Shown here: one piece after another, positions 8,307 through 16,175 of the stretch
Layout of the letters: each line of letters begins with the position of its first letter
Numbering within the stretch: the stretch's first letter is position 1
From: Bacteroidota bacterium
GTDB taxonomy: Bacteria; Bacteroidota; Rhodothermia; Rhodothermales; Rubricoccaceae
Direction: 5' to 3'
Length of the DNA: 64,000 nucleotides
Assembly: GCA_039821555.1 (NCBI GenBank)
Contig: JBCBNX010000013.1
Span: forward strand, 1-64,000
The notes under the pieces: generated by a model
Told to the model about the DNA's origin: nothing
The model's database searches: none
Seen by the model: the letters and a program-made list of their open reading frames with translations, nothing else
Made by a program: the position numbers and the translations under genes

Positions 8307-8561
8307 ATGTGGTCCTTCCTCACCGTCCTCGCCTGGTTGACCGTCGCGGTGCTCGCGGTGGGCGTGGTGCTGAAGGGCGTCGTGTGGACGCGGCGGGCGT
8401 TCTTGGCGACCGTGGGTCCGAAGCAGGGCGACCGGACGGCTCAGGAGCGCGTGGCGCGGCTCGACCGCTGGGCGATGCGGCTGCTCGTCGTCGGGCTAGG
8501 CCTGCTGGCGGTCGTCGTCGTCGCCGGGTTCGGGGCGAGCTACCTCGACCGGCCCGTCTGA
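8307..8561 (+). CDS. Small two-helix membrane protein, uncharacterised
   Basis: An 84-residue protein with two hydrophobic segments (about residues 4-24 and 58-76) separated by a basic, polar loop containing TVGPKQGDRTAQERVARLDRW. I do not recognise a family. The ATG at 8307 starts directly after the (cccactt) array. A longer frame from 8043 would run back through rnd and the stem-loop cluster and is rejected. Its last 66 bases overlap the 3' end of the convergent ion-channel gene, so one of the two C-termini may be shorter than drawn. Confidence 0.5.
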   Translation: MWSFLTVLAWLTVAVLAVGVVLKGVVWTRRAFLATVGPKQGDRTAQERVARLDRWAMRLLVVGLGLLAVVVVAGFGASYLDRPV

Positions 8562-9395
8562 GGGCGCGACCTCGGGCACGGTGGTCGTGAGGCCGTTACC
8601 GTGCCCGCTGTGATCCTGCAGATGAAGTTCGGCGCGGAGGGCGCGGACCTCGGCGTGCAGGTCCTGCACCATCTGCTCCACCTTCTCCGTGTTGTCGAGC
8701 GTCATCTCATCGACGAAGATGGCGTTGGCGAGACTCAGGCCGAGCAAGCCGCCGAAGAGGAGCGCGATCACGAAGTAGGCGCGGACCGCCACGATCCACC
8801 CGGCAGCGACGCCCTCCTCGGCGAGCGCGTCCGGCACCTCGTACCACCCCTCGACGGTGAACACCTTGAACAGCGTGTAGAGCGCGTGCAGCGGGTCGCC
8901 GAAGTGCTGCGGCGCGATGTGCCCGAAGAGCATGTTCGCGCCGAGGCCGAGGATCACATTGAAGAGCGCCAGCACGAGAAACACCGGCACCGACGCCTTG
9001 AGCGCCCGCACGATGCCTTGCCGCAGCTTGTCGATCTCGGGAACGAAGCGAAAGAGCCGCAGCAGCCGCAAGAGCCGCCCCAGGCGCAGCAGCGTCAGCA
9101 CGGCGAACGCGCTCATCGAGAACGTCACGAACGGCTCCGCGAGCGCAGGGAGGCTCGCCGCCACGATCACGAAGTCGAACCGATTCCAGGCGTCGGCCCA
9201 GTAGCCGCGAAAGCCGCGCGCGTCCCAGATCTTGAGCACGGCCTCCACGACGAAGTAGACGAGGCAGCCGAAGTCGACCCACCGCATCGCCGCGCGCGTG
9301 CCCGGATCGAGGTCGGGGAACGCCGCCACGAAGAGCGCGACCGCGTTGAGCACGATCACGCTCAGCACGAGCCGCTGGTCGATCAGAAAGCGCAC
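8496..9395 (-). CDS. Voltage-gated-type ion channel (Ion_trans, BacNav-like)
   Basis: A 299-residue six-transmembrane channel subunit. S4 is an arginine ladder in LLRLGRLLRLLRLFRFVPEI. The pore follows with FKVFTVEGWYEVPDAL, where TVEGW sits at the position of the NaChBac TLESW selectivity filter. S6 is the helix around ALLFGGLLGLSLANAIFVDEM. A C-terminal coiled coil (KVEQMVQDLHAEVRALRAEL) probably tetramerises the channel. The start is a GTG at 9395. The channel should sit in the inner membrane and pass Na+ or other cations in response to voltage. The acidic tail overlaps the convergent small membrane protein gene. Confidence 0.85.
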   Translation of the reverse strand: MRFLIDQRLVLSVIVLNAVALFVAAFPDLDPGTRAAMRWVDFGCLVYFVVEAVLKIWDARGFRGYWADAWNRFDFVIVAASLPALAEPFVTFSMSAFAVLTLLRLGRLLRLLRLFRFVPEIDKLRQGIVRALKASVPVFLVLALFNVILGLGANMLFGHIAPQHFGDPLHALYTLFKVFTVEGWYEVPDALAEEGVAAGWIVAVRAYFVIALLFGGLLGLSLANAIFVDEMTLDNTEKVEQMVQDLHAEVRALRAELHLQDHSGHGNGLTTTVPEVAPSDGPVEVARPEPGDDDDRQQA

Positions 9396-9399
9396 AGGT

Positions 9400-9427
9400 G
9401 TCCGTAGTGGGTGGTCCGTTGTCTATG
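9400..9427. repeat. Degenerate heptamer repeat (gtccgtt-type), four units
   Basis: Units gtccgta, gtgggtg, gtccgtt and gtctatg follow each other in 7-bp register immediately upstream of the channel start codon. The same gtccgtt/gtccgta pair recurs at 59702-59715. Confidence 0.65.
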
Positions 9428-9491
9428 GCGAAGATCGGACTGGGCGCGCAGGGGCCGGAGAGTTTTTTCAACGGGGCTACTCACCTCCTCT

Positions 9492-9621
9492 GTCATCCTG
9501 AGCGTAGCCTGAACGGCGGAGTCGAAGGATCTCTGTCCACCTCGGCGCTCTCCACGAGGCTTAGGTGCTACCCCGCAGATCCTTCGACACCATCCGCTGC
9601 GCGGATTTTGCTCAGGATGAC
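9492..9621. repeat. Dispersed palindromic repeat, long form
   Basis: The ends gtcatcctgagc (9492) and gctcaggatgac (to 9621) are perfect inverted copies. An inner pair, gtcgaaggatctctg near 9521 and gcagatccttcgac at 9575-9588, is also inverted. The outer gtcatcctga matches the arm of the element at 5158. The element lies in a gene-free stretch (9396-9733) together with a heptamer array. I see no gene in that stretch. Confidence 0.75.
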
Positions 9622-9733
9622 AAGATGCTTCGGTTAGCTGATTGAGCCTCGAAGCTCACGCGACACCAAATTTCGAAGACTACGGGTATCTTGTGCCTAA
9701 CCTTTAGGCATCAACCCAAAAGTGCTCTATTCC

Positions 9734-10366
9734 ATGAGTCCACATCTTCTCGATCTAGTTTCGCTGATTAAAGACATAGTGACGGGCATAGTAGCCATTG
9801 GAGGACTTACCGTCGCCGCTCTTGGTCTTCAGGCATGGCGTCGCCAACTCCGTGGCCGCACTCAGTATGATTTAGCACGCCGGACTTTGAGAGCAACCTA
9901 TAAAGTTCGTAATGAGATACAGTCGGTTCGACATCCGGGGATTTCTTCAGGAGAGTTTAAGGTCGCGCGAGAAGAAGCAGGCATAGAAGAAAATCCACAA
10001 GTTGTCGGTTCCTCCATTGAGGACAACGTTGCCGTATACCAGCGAAGGATGAATCGGCTTGGAGAAGCATGGTCAGACCTTGAGTTAGAAATAACCGAAG
10101 CTGAGGTGCTGTGGGGGAAAGAGATATCTGAAGCCGTGAAGCCGTTGCGTTCCTGTACAATTAGTCTAAATGCTAGTCTGAGAACATACTTCAGATTGAT
10201 GAGAGCAGAGGAGAGGCGGAGAAAAGTTGACCGAAAGAGATGGGAAGAGGCTGATAAGATTATTTATTGGACGAGCGACGATCCTTCCGAGGATTCATTT
10301 ACAGGTAGCGTCTCGCTAGCCGTCGAGAAAGTCGAGGAGTACTTGAAGCCATATCTAAAGATATAA
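9734..10366 (+). CDS. Uncharacterised membrane-anchored protein, AT-rich accessory gene
   Basis: A protein of about 210 residues with one N-terminal transmembrane helix (DIVTGIVAIGGLTVAALGLQAW) followed by a basic, helical cytoplasmic part (RRQLRGRTQYDLARRTLRATYKVRNEI). I recall similar TM-plus-helical proteins of unknown function in unrelated bacteria. The DNA is clearly less GC-rich and uses more A/T-ending codons than flanking genes, and it lies next to a palindromic repeat, so it is probably horizontally acquired. The ATG at 9734 is preferred; an in-frame GTG at 9722 is possible. No function is assigned. Confidence 0.65.
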   Translation: MSPHLLDLVSLIKDIVTGIVAIGGLTVAALGLQAWRRQLRGRTQYDLARRTLRATYKVRNEIQSVRHPGISSGEFKVAREEAGIEENPQVVGSSIEDNVAVYQRRMNRLGEAWSDLELEITEAEVLWGKEISEAVKPLRSCTISLNASLRTYFRLMRAEERRRKVDRKRWEEADKIIYWTSDDPSEDSFTGSVSLAVEKVEEYLKPYLKI

Positions 10367-10426
10367 TCGTCGGAGTTGTCTTCAGCATGATTCATAGCAG
10401 TCCAGTTTTGGCTGTGACTTTTCAGC

Positions 10427-12208
10427 TCACACCTCTGCCTCCCCGAACGCCTTCGTCACCCGCGCGCGCAGGTCCTTTGCCTCGGCTCGTAGCGTCTCTA
10501 GCTCCGTCTCGGCGGCGGTGAGCTTGGCGCGCTCCTCAGCCACGAGCGTCTCCACGGGGCGCACGAGCGTCCGCACGCGGGCGAGCGCGTCGTCGGTCTC
10601 CTGCTCAAACGTCTGCCGGAGGGCGTCGCGGAGGTTCTCGCGCAGCCGCCCAACCTGCTCCTTGAACTCGCGGATCGCCTTGCGCTTCTCGCGGGGCAGC
10701 ACGAGGAAGCCCAGCGCCCCAATCGCCAGCGCAGCGAGGAGACCGCCGGTCACGTCGAACGCGGCCGTCGTGGCGATGGCGGTGACCAGGATGCCGATCC
10801 CAGCGGCGGTGCCGAGGCCGCCGGCGAAGAGCGTCGCGGCGGAGCGGGCGTTTTCGAGGATGCGGCGGGCTTCTTCCTGCAGGTCCGTACCGTCGAGCGT
10901 GCGGCGAGCCTCGCGGGCGACGGCCGTAAAGACCTCGTCGCGGTTGTAGAGGAACGCGTCGTCCTGGCGGGCGGCGGTGCCCTCGTGGCGGCGCTTCTGG
11001 TCGGCGAGGTGTGTGTAGGTGTCGTTCCAGAGGTCGAGGACGGTGCGCAGCAGGGCGTCCACGGCCTCGCCCATGCGCGTCTCGATGCGGCCCTCGGCGT
11101 CGCGGAGGACCTGCTGCTGGAACTCCGTCTTGAAGCGGTCGCGGTCGCGCAGCATGCGGATTTTCGAGACGCGGATCGAGTCGTCGAGGAACTGCCGTCC
11201 GCGCTGCTCCAGCTCCAGCAGTTCGTTGTCGATGGCCGTGAGCGCCTGCTCGGTCGTCGTGGCGAGGGCGGTTTCCTTCTGGGCGAAGCGCTCGTGGAGG
11301 CGGTCGAGTCCGGCCGCATCGTCGTCCACGACCGTCTGGCGCTCAGTGAGGCGCGCCTCGACGTGCCCGAAGAGTTGGCGCGCGGCGTCGAGCGGCGCGT
11401 GGAGCTTCAGGGCGTAGCGGTGCGCATCCGTGAGCGTGTCCGTGAGGTAGGTCTCGAACGCCGCGAACCGGCTCGCCTCCCAACGCGGATCAGCGTCCAA
11501 GGTGGTCGACTCGTCCAGTTTTGCCTTGAGGGCGAGGCGGGCAGCGACGGGGAAGATCTTCGGCGTGAAGCCCATGAGCCGCTCCGTGCCCTCGCGGACG
11601 TGGGCGAGCACCTGAGCGAGCGCGGCGTCGGGGTCTTCGTTGGCGTCGTCGGCGAGGTCGGCCTTGTTCAGGACGAAGACGAGCTGCTTGCCCCACGTGT
11701 CGCGGATGAACCCGAGGAAGGTGCGCTCCGAGTCCGAGAGCGGGCGGTCGAAGCTCGTCACGAACACCACGAGGTCGGCGCGCGGAACGAAGTCCTCAGT
11801 GAGCGCTTGGTGCTCCTGGATGATCGAGTTGGTGCCGGGCGTATCGACGAGCGTGAGGCCTTGGAGGAACGGCGCGGGGAGGCGGCGCTCCGTTACGAAC
11901 GGCGAGCGGTGGTGCGTCTCGGGCGCGTCGCCGTGGCGGAGGACCGTGATCTTGTCCGTCGTCGGCACTGGGCCTTCCTCCATCACGACCTCGCCAAAGA
12001 GCGCGTTGAGCACCGTCGACTTGCCCGCGTTGAACTCGCCCACGACCACGACCAGAAACAGGTCCGACAGGTTCGCGGCCACTTCTGCGAGGCGGGCCGC
12101 GGTGGCTGGGTCCGCGTCGGCGGCGGCGAGCAGAGCGGCTAGGCGGTCGAGCAACGCGCGCTCGGCGTCGAGCAGGGCGTCGGCCTGGGGGGAGACGAGA
12201 GCGGGCAT
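10427..12208 (-). CDS. Bacterial dynamin-like GTPase
   Basis: A 593-residue large GTPase. G1 is GEFNAGKST at residues 57-65, typical of bacterial dynamin-like proteins (N in the P-loop). G2 is the PTTDKIT region, G3 DTPGTN, and G4 NKAD. After the GTPase domain come long charged helices, and near residues 450-510 a hydrophobic hairpin (AATLFAGGLGTAAGIGILV and TGGLLAALAIGALGFLVLP) that would insert in or span the membrane, as the paddle does in this family. The C-terminal helices are strongly Arg/Glu-rich. Family members remodel or repair the cytoplasmic membrane and some protect against phage-induced lysis. No partner gene is adjacent. Confidence 0.9.
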   Translation of the reverse strand: MPALVSPQADALLDAERALLDRLAALLAAADADPATAARLAEVAANLSDLFLVVVVGEFNAGKSTVLNALFGEVVMEEGPVPTTDKITVLRHGDAPETHHRSPFVTERRLPAPFLQGLTLVDTPGTNSIIQEHQALTEDFVPRADLVVFVTSFDRPLSDSERTFLGFIRDTWGKQLVFVLNKADLADDANEDPDAALAQVLAHVREGTERLMGFTPKIFPVAARLALKAKLDESTTLDADPRWEASRFAAFETYLTDTLTDAHRYALKLHAPLDAARQLFGHVEARLTERQTVVDDDAAGLDRLHERFAQKETALATTTEQALTAIDNELLELEQRGRQFLDDSIRVSKIRMLRDRDRFKTEFQQQVLRDAEGRIETRMGEAVDALLRTVLDLWNDTYTHLADQKRRHEGTAARQDDAFLYNRDEVFTAVAREARRTLDGTDLQEEARRILENARSAATLFAGGLGTAAGIGILVTAIATTAAFDVTGGLLAALAIGALGFLVLPREKRKAIREFKEQVGRLRENLRDALRQTFEQETDDALARVRTLVRPVETLVAEERAKLTAAETELETLRAEAKDLRARVTKAFGEAEV

Positions 12209-12263
12209 CCGGAAACGGCGCTGAAGAACCTAGAGGCGGGAAATGAGGAGTTCTAAAGTAGGC

Positions 12264-12295
12264 TTGGAAGTGTTTGGGGCGGCATTGTAAGTTGC
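12264..12295 (+). promoter_or_regulatory. Bacteroidota-type promoter candidate for the outer-membrane protein gene
   Basis: ttg at 12264-12266 is followed after 21 bases by taagttgc at 12288-12295, similar to the Bacteroidota -33 TTG / -7 TAnnTTTG pair. The downstream gene starts at 12455, leaving a leader of about 150 bases. Motif-based only. Confidence 0.4.
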
Positions 12296-12454
12296 CGAAT
12301 CGGAACCAGTCCCGCATGCTTCGGCTCCCAAGAGGGCGGGACCCTTCCATCCCCGACCTGCATAGGACCGGCCGGCCCGCCTTCGTGGGCCCCGCGCGAT
12401 TCCCGTCTGCACCTCCACTTCCCCGACCTTTCTCTCAACCAGAGGATCTACCCC

Positions 12455-13708
12455 ATGATCAACTTGGCACTCGTGGCTCTGCTCTCCGGCTCGCTGCTCT
12501 TCGGCAGCCCGGATGGCGAGAAGCCGGATGGCACCAAGAAGGACGCCACCACCACCGAGCAGGCCGCCACCGAGTCTGCCGCCTCCCAGTCGGTCGTCGT
12601 GATCGGCGACGAAGCGACCCCCTCGGACGAGGAGGACATCACCAACGACACGTTCGCGCTCGGCCGCTCGGCCGACGAGGCGCCCGTCAAGCTGTGGGTC
12701 AGCTACGCCTACGGCGTGGTGAGCGAGGCCTACGACGCCAACGGCGACGACGTCGACTACGCCGCGAGCGGCTTCGTGCCCGGCGAGATCACCTCGCAGC
12801 GCATCCTCGTGGGTGGCCAGATCAACCTGATCAACTTCCCGCGCTTCAAGTTCGGCGGCGGCGCGCAGCTCGTCATCGGTCAGAACGTCTTCGATGTTGA
12901 GAACGGCACCACGACCTTCCCGGTCATCGCCCCGACGCAGACCGGCGTAGGCGCGACCCTCGGCGACGTGCCCTACGAGTCGATCGAGACGGCCTTCGGG
13001 CTCCAGTCGCTCAAGGTCTACGGCATGCTCCAGGGCAAGACCCTCGGCCTCCACGGTGGCTACATCTTCGACCTCGGCGAAGACCGTGAGTTCACCACGG
13101 GCGACATCCAGAACGTGGTGACGGCCACCGGCGCAACCACGACGGTCACGGGCTACCAGCGCCGCTCGAACTTCAACTCGACCGACCTGCAGGACGCCAT
13201 CTTCTTCGGCGCCGACTTCGACTACCCGGCCGACTGGTTCCGCATCTTCGGCGGCGTTGACTACTTCCTCTTGCTTGACGGCGAGGAGGACGTGATCGAG
13301 ACGGACCTCGATCCGACCTCCGGCACCTTCGGTCAGCAGTCGCAGGATGTCGAAGACCTCGACGGCATCAACGACCTCCTCGTGTTCAAGGCTGGCCTCG
13401 GCTTCCGCGTCTCGTTCTTCGAGATCGGCGCCGCGCTCCAGCTCCGTACGCAGCTCGACGAGACGTTCGTCAGCGACGGCTTCGCGTCGGCCTCCCTCGC
13501 CACGGCCACGCCGACCCCGGCCAGCGGTGGCCACCAGGGCTCGATCCTGCCCTACCTGATCATCCGCCCGCCGAACTTCCCGGCCGCGCTCTCGCTCAAG
13601 GGCGGTGTCCAGAACGAGTACGCCGACTACGGCCTCTCGCTCGGGGGCGCCAACGACTTCAAGACCAACTTTGGCTTCACGGCCACGCTGAGCATCGGCT
13701 TCGACTGA
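12455..13708 (+). CDS. Outer-membrane beta-barrel protein, uncharacterised
   Basis: A 417-residue secreted protein with an N-terminal hydrophobic leader (MINLALVALLSGSLLFG). A Thr/Ala/Ser/Glu-rich linker runs to about residue 65. After it comes a barrel-like alternation of aromatic and polar strands (VKLWVSYAYGVVSEAYDANG, FRIFGGVDYFLLLDGEED, LKGGVQNEYADYGLSLGG). It ends in FTATLSIGFD, where the penultimate phenylalanine resembles the C-terminal strand recognised by the BAM complex. I do not recognise a named family. It is a single gene with its own promoter-like boxes and a strong terminator, so it may be an abundant envelope protein. Confidence 0.75.
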   Translation: MINLALVALLSGSLLFGSPDGEKPDGTKKDATTTEQAATESAASQSVVVIGDEATPSDEEDITNDTFALGRSADEAPVKLWVSYAYGVVSEAYDANGDDVDYAASGFVPGEITSQRILVGGQINLINFPRFKFGGGAQLVIGQNVFDVENGTTTFPVIAPTQTGVGATLGDVPYESIETAFGLQSLKVYGMLQGKTLGLHGGYIFDLGEDREFTTGDIQNVVTATGATTTVTGYQRRSNFNSTDLQDAIFFGADFDYPADWFRIFGGVDYFLLLDGEEDVIETDLDPTSGTFGQQSQDVEDLDGINDLLVFKAGLGFRVSFFEIGAALQLRTQLDETFVSDGFASASLATATPTPASGGHQGSILPYLIIRPPNFPAALSLKGGVQNEYADYGLSLGGANDFKTNFGFTATLSIGFD

Positions 13709-13747
13709 GCCGCGCTGGTCTGAAACACGGTAGCCTCGGCTGTCCCG

Positions 13748-13785
13748 AGGGCCGTCTGGCAGTTGCCGGGCGGCCCTTCGCTTTT
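13748..13785 (+). terminator. Intrinsic terminator after the outer-membrane protein gene
   Basis: agggccgtctggca (13748-13761) pairs with tgccgggcggccct (13764-13777), a 14-bp stem with one mismatch and a two-base loop, then tcgctttt. It sits 40 bases after the stop codon. Confidence 0.85.
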
Positions 13786-13805
13786 CACGCTCCTCCCCAG
13801 CCCCG

Positions 13806-14624
13806 ATGCGTGCCCGATTGCGACGTGCCCGACTGTGCGCTGCCCGACTGTGCGCTGCCCGGCTGCGCGCGGCCGCTTTTTTGATGCTCGGCGTAGGGGG
13901 GCTTGGCGGGTGTGCTGCGCCTTCGACCTCGGTAGCGCCGTCGGGGAGCGACAGCGAAGTGCGGAGCGCCCTCCGGCAGTTCGTCCCCGACGACGGCGAA
14001 TCGTTCTCCGAAGCCGACCGGGCCGAGGCCCTGATCTATGCGGCGGAGCGGCTGGAGCGCTACGGCTGGTTGCCCGTGGCTGGCTCGTCCTTTCTGCACC
14101 CCCACTTCGCGTCGCCCCGCTTTGTCACGGAGGACTCAGCGCGGGCACACGTCCAGGGCCTCCTTCCCGGGCGCGACGGGCGCGTGCGCAGCGAACTCGT
14201 CGTGGTCGCGGCGGACCTCGACGGCGAAGGCGCAGCCGCCGTCTTGAGCACGGCGCAGCGGCTAGCACGGCGTGCCATCTACGAGTACGCACCGGGGCGC
14301 ACGGTGCTGATCGGTCTGTGGGGAGCCCCCCGGACGAGCGTCAGCGGCTTCGCTGATCTGGCGCGGTTCCCAGGCTGGGTGACCACCGAAGTCGCCTCCG
14401 TCCTGTATGTGACGGCAGACACAACTGCCGCGCCCGCCGTCCGCGCCGCGTTGTCTTCCTTCGAGAACGCGACCGTGACAATGGTGACACCGCCTGAGGG
14501 AGGGCGCGAGGGTACCAGTGACCTCGAACGCATGCAGCGGGCCCGCGAGACGGCAGCCGTCGTGCGCTGGGCGGACGAACTCACCGACGCCATCCTGACG
14601 GCTGCAGCTCACGACGACGAATAA
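13806..14624 (+). CDS. Lipoprotein with a degenerate M28 peptidase-like domain
   Basis: A 272-residue lipoprotein. The leader is unusually Arg/Cys-rich because its first 20 codons are built from four 15-bp tandem repeats. The hydrophobic core AAAFLMLGVGGLGGC gives a lipobox. The body contains ELVVVAADLDGEGAAAVLST and PGRTVLIGLWGAP, reminiscent of M28 aminopeptidases (which read VVxAHxDG...GAA and RTVLFxxWxAEE). The metal-binding His and Glu are replaced, so it is probably not an active peptidase. The next gene starts nine bases downstream. An alternative start nearer the hydrophobic core (Met27) is possible. Confidence 0.6.
   Translation: MRARLRRARLCAARLCAARLRAAAFLMLGVGGLGGCAAPSTSVAPSGSDSEVRSALRQFVPDDGESFSEADRAEALIYAAERLERYGWLPVAGSSFLHPHFASPRFVTEDSARAHVQGLLPGRDGRVRSELVVVAADLDGEGAAAVLSTAQRLARRAIYEYAPGRTVLIGLWGAPRTSVSGFADLARFPGWVTTEVASVLYVTADTTAAPAVRAALSSFENATVTMVTPPEGGREGTSDLERMQRARETAAVVRWADELTDAILTAAAHDDE
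13810..13869. repeat. 15-bp tandem repeat, four copies, in the signal-peptide region
   Basis: Units gtgcccgattgcgac, gtgcccgactgtgcg, ctgcccgactgtgcg and ctgcccggctgcgcg are in perfect 15-bp register. Because 15 is divisible by three they keep the reading frame and encode (R)-A-R-L-C/R-A pentapeptides at the start of the lipoprotein. Confidence 0.9.
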
Positions 14625-14632
14625 CGGCTCCC

Positions 14633-15490
14633 ATGTTTCCTGTTCTCCTGACCGATACCGTGTCGACGGATCTAGACCGCGCCCTGCACTATGCGCTGCT
14701 CTGGGGGCACGAAGGCCTCGTGCTGCGGACGATGGGCCGACACGGCGAACGCATACCCTACGTGAACGAAGCCAAGCTCCGTCGCCGGCTCGACGAGCAC
14801 GAGATGCCACTCGTGGCAGTCGTGCCTGGGCTGTTCGAGGGCACGGCCTCCGATCGGGCGCAAGGGTTCACCGACCTCGGCGAACTGACTGAGGTGGCGG
14901 CGTTCTGCCAGCGTTTTGGGTGCGGAATCGCACTGGTGGGCGCGCTCGCAGACGACCCAGACGCTGACCTAGCCGCCGGAGCCGACCTGCTACGTCGCGC
15001 CGGAGACGTCGCCCAGCGTCATCAACTCGTCCTCGCCGTCAGCAACGCGGCGGGCACCGCCTGTGCCTCGGGACTCAGCCTGGCCAAACTCCTGGACGCT
15101 GTAGGGCATCCGCACGTGCGTGCCGCCTGGAACCCGGTTGCAGCTCTCCGAGGCGGAGGCCTCGCGGCCGATGCCCTGGAAGCCGATGCCCTCACAGCCG
15201 ATGCCCTCGCAGCCGATGCCCTCACAGCCGATGTTGGGGCCCTCGCAGGTCACGTGGCTTTCGTGACAGTGCGCGACGGGCGTGGCGGGGCGGAGGCATG
15301 GAGCGAATCTGCCCCGGGCGAGGGCGCCGTCGGGTGGAGCACGCACCTGGCAGCCCTCCGCGCCTGCGGCTTCGATGGACCCCTGTGCCTAGAGGTGCAC
15401 GGCGAGCCGACCGGGCCGTTTGGGCTGCAGGCGACGACTTCGCTCGTCCAACTCGTACGCGCGCAGCGTCGGTCCGAACGCAACGCCTAG
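14633..15490 (+). CDS. Xylose-isomerase-like TIM-barrel protein (sugar phosphate isomerase/epimerase family)
   Basis: A 285-residue protein with the layout of the AP-endonuclease-2/xylose-isomerase-like TIM barrel. Helix-strand alternation begins with LHYALLWGHEGLVLRTMG. AAWNPVAALRGGG lies where the family has a D/N-P-x-x-x substrate loop, and FDGPLCLEVHGEP near the end matches the G-Y-x-G-x-x-x-x-E strand that supplies a metal-binding glutamate. Residues 178-203 are a repetitive insert of (L)-x-A-D-A units encoded by 15-bp tandem repeats. The gene follows the lipoprotein by nine bases and is probably cotranscribed. Substrate unknown. Confidence 0.7.
   Translation: MFPVLLTDTVSTDLDRALHYALLWGHEGLVLRTMGRHGERIPYVNEAKLRRRLDEHEMPLVAVVPGLFEGTASDRAQGFTDLGELTEVAAFCQRFGCGIALVGALADDPDADLAAGADLLRRAGDVAQRHQLVLAVSNAAGTACASGLSLAKLLDAVGHPHVRAAWNPVAALRGGGLAADALEADALTADALAADALTADVGALAGHVAFVTVRDGRGGAEAWSESAPGEGAVGWSTHLAALRACGFDGPLCLEVHGEPTGPFGLQATTSLVQLVRAQRRSERNA
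15167..15241. repeat. 15-bp in-frame tandem repeat, five units
   Basis: Four units of gccgatgccctNNNa plus a diverged fifth (gccgatgttggggcc) run in exact 15-bp register and encode ADALE, ADALT, ADALA, ADALT, ADVGA. It lies between predicted strands of the TIM-barrel protein, so the encoded helix-like loop can probably change length without breaking the fold. Confidence 0.95.
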
Positions 15491-15504
15491 ACGTTGACAC
15501 GCCC

Positions 15505-16023
15505 TCAGCCTGCGACGCGTATGCTCTGCATCAGCCGGATAAGCGCTTGCCGGGTCGAAGCGTCGTCCCACAGCGCGGAGGGGGCACTGAGCCGAACGCT
15601 GTAGGACGCTCCGCCGCGCGTGTAGAGCGCATACCCACGGTGTCCTCCCTTGGAGAACGAAACGGCAGCGCCGACGTCGCCTCCCACAGTGGTGGTCGGT
15701 ACTGGCTCGATCTCGTACGACGCATCAAGGCCGCGCAGCAACTGGCCGCGAAGCCAGCGCTCCTGCTGAAGCCGGTTGAGGCCCGGCAGTACCTCCACCA
15801 CGAGCTTGGCACCTGGGTAGCTGCTGGAGGCGCCCTCCTCAGCTACGATGCGCCGGACCCCGTCGGTGGTGAACGCCGCAGGCGTTGAGGCCCAGCCTGC
15901 CGGAAGCATCATGGCCACGCCGTCCACGGTCGTGACGCCCTCGCCGCTGGCAGACGCTGGCTGAGCGAGAGCCGGGGCCGCGAGGATCAGCGCGAGCAGG
16001 AAAGAAGCGAGGAGAGCACGCAT
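15505..16023 (-). CDS. Secreted protein of unknown function
   Basis: A 172-residue protein with a clear signal peptide (MRALLASFLLALILAAPALAQ) and a mature part without cysteines. It contains GVAMMLPAGWASTP and FSKGGHRGYALYTRGGASYSV, reminiscent of small periplasmic beta-rich proteins that open with a LPxGW motif, but I cannot name a family. The start at 16023 was chosen for the signal peptide; the longer frame adds an unlikely Cys-containing leader. It converges with the TIM-barrel gene with a 14-base gap. Confidence 0.7.
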   Translation of the reverse strand: MRALLASFLLALILAAPALAQPASASGEGVTTVDGVAMMLPAGWASTPAAFTTDGVRRIVAEEGASSSYPGAKLVVEVLPGLNRLQQERWLRGQLLRGLDASYEIEPVPTTTVGGDVGAAVSFSKGGHRGYALYTRGGASYSVRLSAPSALWDDASTRQALIRLMQSIRVAG

Positions 16024-16175
16024 CGTAACGCGAAAACCTGTGAGCGGGACAGAGGCCATGCGGGCACAAAGCACATGCCGCACCCGATTGGGGGTGCCAT
16101 CGCCGCGCAGATGCGCGAACTTAACAGCGTTCTACCGTTTCCACGGTGGTGTTTCTCCCCCAACCCGTCGCTCCC

